Assembly: GCF_014859565.1 (NCBI RefSeq)
Contig: NZ_JACUUA010000155.1
Span: 1 to 7,844 of the forward strand
Direction: 5' to 3'
DNA length: 7,844 nt
DNA from: Marinospirillum sp.
GTDB taxonomy: Bacteria; Pseudomonadota; Gammaproteobacteria; Pseudomonadales; Halomonadaceae
Shown here: one piece after another, positions 5,229-7,844 of the stretch
How the letters are laid out: every line of letters starts with the position of its first letter
Position numbering within the stretch: position 1 is the stretch's first letter
Notes under the pieces: generated by a model
The model's input: only the letters and a program-made list of their open reading frames with translations
What the model was told of the DNA's origin: nothing
Database searches by the model: none
Made by a program: the position numbers and the translations under genes

Positions 5229-6054
5229 TGCACAACTGCTGGCCTTGTTGCAGGAAGACCTGCCGCATGGCGACCTGACCACCGACAACCTAGCGTTACA
5301 GCAACGGCAGGGGCGGATGACGTTTAAGGCACGCCATGCCATGTGTGTTAGTGCCGTGGAAGAAGCTGTGCGGTTGTTGCAGTTGCTGGGTTGTGTGGTG
5401 CAGTCCGAAGTGGCATCTGGAACAGCATTGCAGCCGGGTGATTTGATCCTGCGGGCAGAAGGTTCAGCCCCGGTATTACTGGCAGGCTGGAAGGTGACCC
5501 AAACTCTGGTGGAATGGTCTTCTGGCATCAGTAGTTGTGCTGCCGAGATTGTGGCCGCCGCTACGAAGGTGACACCGGATATCACCGTGGCCTGTACCCG
5601 CAAGGCTGTACCCGGCACTCGCCGCTGGTCGATGCAGGCCATCAGGGATGGAGGTGCCCAGTTGCATCGTAGTGGTTTGTCGGAAACCCTGTTGTTGTTT
5701 CCCGAACATCGGGCTTTTGCTACTGGGCCGGAAACCTTGCAACAACAGATTCAGACTCTGCGCCAACGTTGCCCGGAGCGGCGTCTGGTGGTGGAGGTGA
5801 CCAGTATCCAGGACGCTTTAAAAGCGGCTGAGTGGGGTGCGGAGGTGATCCAGGCAGAAAAATTTACCCTGGGTGATCTGCGACATCTGGCACAACAACT
5901 GCAAGCTTGGCCTCAGGTGCATCTGGCTGCAGCCGGTGGTATTAATGCAGCAAATGCCGCAGCTTATGCCGCAAGCGGTGCTACAATTCTGGTCACTTCC
6001 GCACCCTATACAGCGGCCCCGCGCGATGTGAGTGTATCCATACAGGAGTCCTGA
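5212..6054 (+). CDS. modD: ModD, nicotinate-nucleotide pyrophosphorylase-like protein of mod operons
   Basis: A 280-residue protein homologous to quinolinate phosphoribosyltransferase (NadC) and assigned to ModD, a family found in molybdate operons with no settled function to my knowledge. Retained NadC-like elements include LPHGDLTTDNL (17-27), TRKAVPGTR (129-137, NadC TRKTTPGLR), HRSGLSE (152-158) and AAAGGINAANAAAYAASGA. Differences lie at the NadC quinolinate/phosphate site: LLFPEH (161-166) where NadC has an IKxNH motif, VEVT (194-197) for VEVE, and QAEKF (214-218) for LDN. These argue against NAD synthesis as its job. ATG 5212 has GAGGT 5 nt upstream, inside the end of the ATPase gene, and modE follows 3 nt after the stop. 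Likely cytoplasmic and co-expressed with the transporter. An unknown nucleotide or ribosyl chemistry linked to molybdenum handling is possible, but only inference. Confidence 0.88.
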   Translation: MKTLNDAQLLALLQEDLPHGDLTTDNLALQQRQGRMTFKARHAMCVSAVEEAVRLLQLLGCVVQSEVASGTALQPGDLILRAEGSAPVLLAGWKVTQTLVEWSSGISSCAAEIVAAATKVTPDITVACTRKAVPGTRRWSMQAIRDGGAQLHRSGLSETLLLFPEHRAFATGPETLQQQIQTLRQRCPERRLVVEVTSIQDALKAAEWGAEVIQAEKFTLGDLRHLAQQLQAWPQVHLAAAGGINAANAAAYAASGATILVTSAPYTAAPRDVSVSIQES

Positions 6055-6057
6055 ACC

Positions 6058-6879
6058 ATGAGTTACGAGTTTTCCGAGCGCTTTATCAGCCGCCTGTCGC
6101 TGGAAAATGATGCCGGTGCTGCCCTGTCGGATACCCGCATTCGGCTGCTGGAGCAGATTGACCAGTTGGGTTCGATTTCTCAGGCGGCCAAGGCGGTACC
6201 TCTATCCTACAAGGCTGCCTGGGATGCCATTGATCTGCTCAACAATACGGCTCCTGAACCGCTGGTGATCCGTTCTGCCGGTGGGCGTCAGGGCGGTGGA
6301 ACACGCCTGACGGAATACGGGCGGCGTATGGTGGTGATGTACCGGGCACTGGAAATTGAATATCAGTCCACGCTGGATCGGGTAATGGCCGGTATGAACG
6401 AGATGCACAAGGGTGATCTGAAGGAGTTTCAGCACCTGATGCACCGCATGGCAATGAAAACCAGCGCCCGCAATCAGTTCACGGGACGTATATCAGGCCT
6501 GAGAGACAGTGGTCTGGATTATCTGGTACACCTGCAATTGACCGATGAGCATGAGCTGGTGGCAATGATCACCAAAACCAGCGCTGAATACCTAGGTTTA
6601 TCCATGGGGGATGAAGTGTTTGCCTTGTTCAAAGCCTACAGCATGGTGCTGGTGACCCAACCGGAACAGGCACGGGGTTTTGCCAACCAGCTCTGGGGTG
6701 TGGTGGAAGGTATCAATCTCAGTCGGGATCAGGTGGAAGTGATCCTGCAACTGCCGGGTGAACGCAGCCTGGTTTCACTGATGTCGGAAGCTGACTTTAA
6801 GACCCTGAACCTGAAGCCCGGCGATAAGGCCTGTGCCTGTATTGATCCGGAACAGATCATGCTGGCTACCTACGACTGA
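6058..6879 (+). CDS. modE: Molybdate-responsive transcriptional regulator ModE
   Basis: A 273-residue regulator with the classical ModE layout (E. coli ModE is about 262 residues). Residues about 24-110 are a winged helix-turn-helix, with the helix-turn-helix near SISQAAKAVPLSYKAAWDAI (39-58) and the wing in GGRQGGGTRLTEYG (75-88). Two TOBE domains follow, about 134-200 (SARNQFTGRI) and 208-271 (ANQLWGVVEG). They bind molybdate or tungstate and drive dimer DNA binding. ATG 6058 is preceded by CAGGAG and lies 3 nt after modD. It is the last gene of the rightward operon. The two operator-like sites at 2297-2324 and 2497-2524 are its probable targets, giving negative feedback on this operon and on the divergent one. 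The stop lies within the 3' end of the convergent TupA-like gene (10-nt overlap). Confidence 0.95.
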   Translation: MSYEFSERFISRLSLENDAGAALSDTRIRLLEQIDQLGSISQAAKAVPLSYKAAWDAIDLLNNTAPEPLVIRSAGGRQGGGTRLTEYGRRMVVMYRALEIEYQSTLDRVMAGMNEMHKGDLKEFQHLMHRMAMKTSARNQFTGRISGLRDSGLDYLVHLQLTDEHELVAMITKTSAEYLGLSMGDEVFALFKAYSMVLVTQPEQARGFANQLWGVVEGINLSRDQVEVILQLPGERSLVSLMSEADFKTLNLKPGDKACACIDPEQIMLATYD

Positions 6880-7655
6880 TCTGCCAACGCATGCCAAGCA
6901 GCCGAGTCAGGAAAAAACAAGGTCTCACCCATTTCATCTGCCCGAAACTGCCGGATTAGCTCTTGAACAGGCAGGCTACAACAATGGCTGATAAAAGCCA
7001 GTGCCAGTGTATGGCGGGTCGGAGGTTGATGCCGCTCTGGATTCACTGGCAGCAGTGCCATGGCATTCACCAGTAACGGGTGTTGTTCCACCAGCAGGGT
7101 CAGGCTGAGTTGGGATTTTAGGCTGAGGTAGCTGACTCGATCCATCAACAGGTAAGCCTGTTGTGCCTCGGCGGCCAGCAAGGTGGCCTGATTACCCCGA
7201 TGTCCCTCATTAAAAGTCCGATACCACTGACCTTGAGGTTTTACCTCGGCAGCTTGCCAGAGTTCCTGTTCTCGAATGTGAGTGCCGGAGCCATCGGCAC
7301 GACTGAGAAATGCTGACTGAGTAGCGGCAATGCGCTGTAAGGCCACCTGCGGTGAGCACTGGCGGATATTGGCAGGATCTGATTCAGGGCCCAGCAGCAC
7401 AAAGTCACTGTAGAGCAAGGGGTAGCGCCCGGTGGCGTGTCCGGCTGCCACAAATGCCTGTTCCTGTTGTGGAGCATGAACCAACAGCAGATCAAATGCA
7501 CCAGTACGTGCCTTGTCCATAGCCTGTCCAGTTCCCGCTGCAGTGATTTCAGTGGTGTGCCCGGTGGCTTGTTTAAAGCTGTTAGCCAGCAGATCAACCA
7601 ATCCGGCTTCCACCGGGCTGATAGTGCTGATCAGGCGCAGGGTTTCGGGTGACAT
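6870..7655 (-). CDS. TupA-like tungstate-binding-fold protein without signal peptide
   Basis: A 261-residue protein of the TupA/PBP-like family (tungstate-binding proteins). Family landmarks in order: SFKQATGH (26-33), GTGQAM (41-46), DLLLVHAP (55-62), YSDFVLLGPESDP (82-94), FLSRADGSGTHIREQELW (from 116), AYLLMDRVSYLSL and LLPVNPERH. Two features differ from typical TupA as I recall it. The N-terminal TTTS oxyanion motif reads STIS (10-13), and the usual GMGxTL region reads RGNQATL. No signal peptide exists: the protein starts MSPETLRLIS and an in-frame TAG directly precedes the ATG, so no upstream extension is possible. AAGGAAA lies 6-8 nt upstream. It is therefore probably cytoplasmic, which is unusual for a binding protein. 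No tupB or tupC is visible. It may be an oxyanion sensor, chaperone or buffer. Its end overlaps modE by 10 nt, tail to tail. Confidence 0.8.
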   Translation of the reverse strand: MSPETLRLISTISPVEAGLVDLLANSFKQATGHTTEITAAGTGQAMDKARTGAFDLLLVHAPQQEQAFVAAGHATGRYPLLYSDFVLLGPESDPANIRQCSPQVALQRIAATQSAFLSRADGSGTHIREQELWQAAEVKPQGQWYRTFNEGHRGNQATLLAAEAQQAYLLMDRVSYLSLKSQLSLTLLVEQHPLLVNAMALLPVNPERHQPPTRHTLALAFISHCCSLPVQELIRQFRADEMGETLFFPDSAAWHALADQS

Positions 7656-7704
7656 CTAAGTTTTCCTTGGAGGACCTATATGAAATATGAAGCGACCACG
7701 TAGG

Positions 7705-7732
7705 ACAACCGCACCCTTATGGGTGCAGTTGT
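7705..7732 (-). terminator. Strong hairpin after the ferredoxin-like gene, terminator-like but without a T tract
   Basis: On the minus strand ACAACTGCACCC and GGGTGCGGTTGT pair over 12 bp, with one G-U wobble and an ATAA loop. On the plus strand the same stem carries a C-A mismatch, so the structure suits transcripts reading leftward. It begins 21 nt past the stop of the ferredoxin-like gene and ends about 50 nt before the TupA-like start. No run of U follows, so it may be a 3'-end-stabilising or partial attenuating hairpin rather than an intrinsic terminator. Confidence 0.5.
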
Positions 7733-7753
7733 GAGAGCGCAGTGATTGCTCAC

Positions 7754-7844
7754 TTATTCACTCGGGTATTCCACCAGCACATCCTCATCGCGCAGGATCA
7801 TCTGGCAGGCCAGGCGCCAGGGTGAAGGTGGAATATCATCCACC
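7754..7844 (-). CDS. [2Fe-2S] ferredoxin-like protein, C-terminal fragment
   Basis: Only the last 29 residues are in the window, ending at TAA 7756-7754. The fragment contains PSPWRLACQMILRDED and ends DVLVEYPSE. The RLACQ sequence with one cysteine, followed by a short hydrophobic beta-strand and a VxVEYP-like tail, is typical of the last cysteine ligand and C-terminus of plant- or adrenodoxin-type [2Fe-2S] ferredoxins. The other three cysteines would lie beyond the right edge. It could equally be the C-terminal ferredoxin domain of a larger oxidoreductase. It lies upstream of the TupA-like gene on the same strand, separated by a hairpin, so co-transcription is uncertain. Confidence 0.65.
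   Translation of the reverse strand, partial: VDDIPPSPWRLACQMILRDEDVLVEYPSE

Noticed and set aside
7669..7696. ModE-like site upstream of the TupA-like gene (TATGAAGCGAC half)
   Set aside because: One half matches about 8 of 11, but the partner half at the required spacing matches only 1 of 11.
7656..7753. Frameshifted or missed signal peptide for the TupA-like protein
   Set aside because: All three upstream minus-strand frames were read; none encodes a basic N-terminus followed by a hydrophobic core, and the in-frame codon before ATG is a stop.

Overview
The window is a dense molybdenum/tungsten oxyanion locus: eleven coding regions, nine complete and one cut at each end, nearly all recognisable as uptake, storage or sensing functions for molybdate or tungstate. 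Moderate base composition, proteobacterial Shine-Dalgarno sites, a ModE of the enteric/pseudomonad type (HTH plus two TOBE domains) and a modD gene suggest a gammaproteobacterium, possibly a marine Oceanospirillales-type organism. The taxonomic guess is soft.

Layout. Leftward operon (2236 to 1, minus strand): a tandem-TOBE molybdate-binding protein, a periplasmic ModA, a TauE/SafE-type membrane protein, then a second ModA cut by the left edge. Spacers are 24-28 nt. Centre (2237-2540): a divergent control region with two good matches to the ModE operator, one beside each operon. Rightward operon (2541-6879, plus strand): a second tandem-TOBE protein, a different ModA-like binding protein, ModB permease, a short ABC ATPase without the usual C-terminal TOBE domain, ModD and ModE. 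Genes overlap or lie at most 24 nt apart. Right part (minus strand): a TupA-like tungstate-binding-fold protein with no signal peptide, whose 3' end overlaps modE tail to tail; a strong hairpin; and the C-terminus of a [2Fe-2S] ferredoxin-like protein running off the right edge.

How they would work together (inference): ModA-type proteins capture molybdate or tungstate in the periplasm. The rightward ABC permease and ATPase import it. The stand-alone TOBE proteins buffer it in the cytoplasm and may replace the TOBE domain missing from the ATPase. ModE, encoded last in the rightward operon, senses oxyanion through its own two TOBE domains and probably represses both operons from the two central operators. 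The parts that do not fit a textbook mod locus are the TauE/SafE-type protein between two ModA genes, an in-frame 18-bp tandem repeat expansion in that protein's N-terminal motif, and the signal-less TupA-like protein without tupB or tupC in view.
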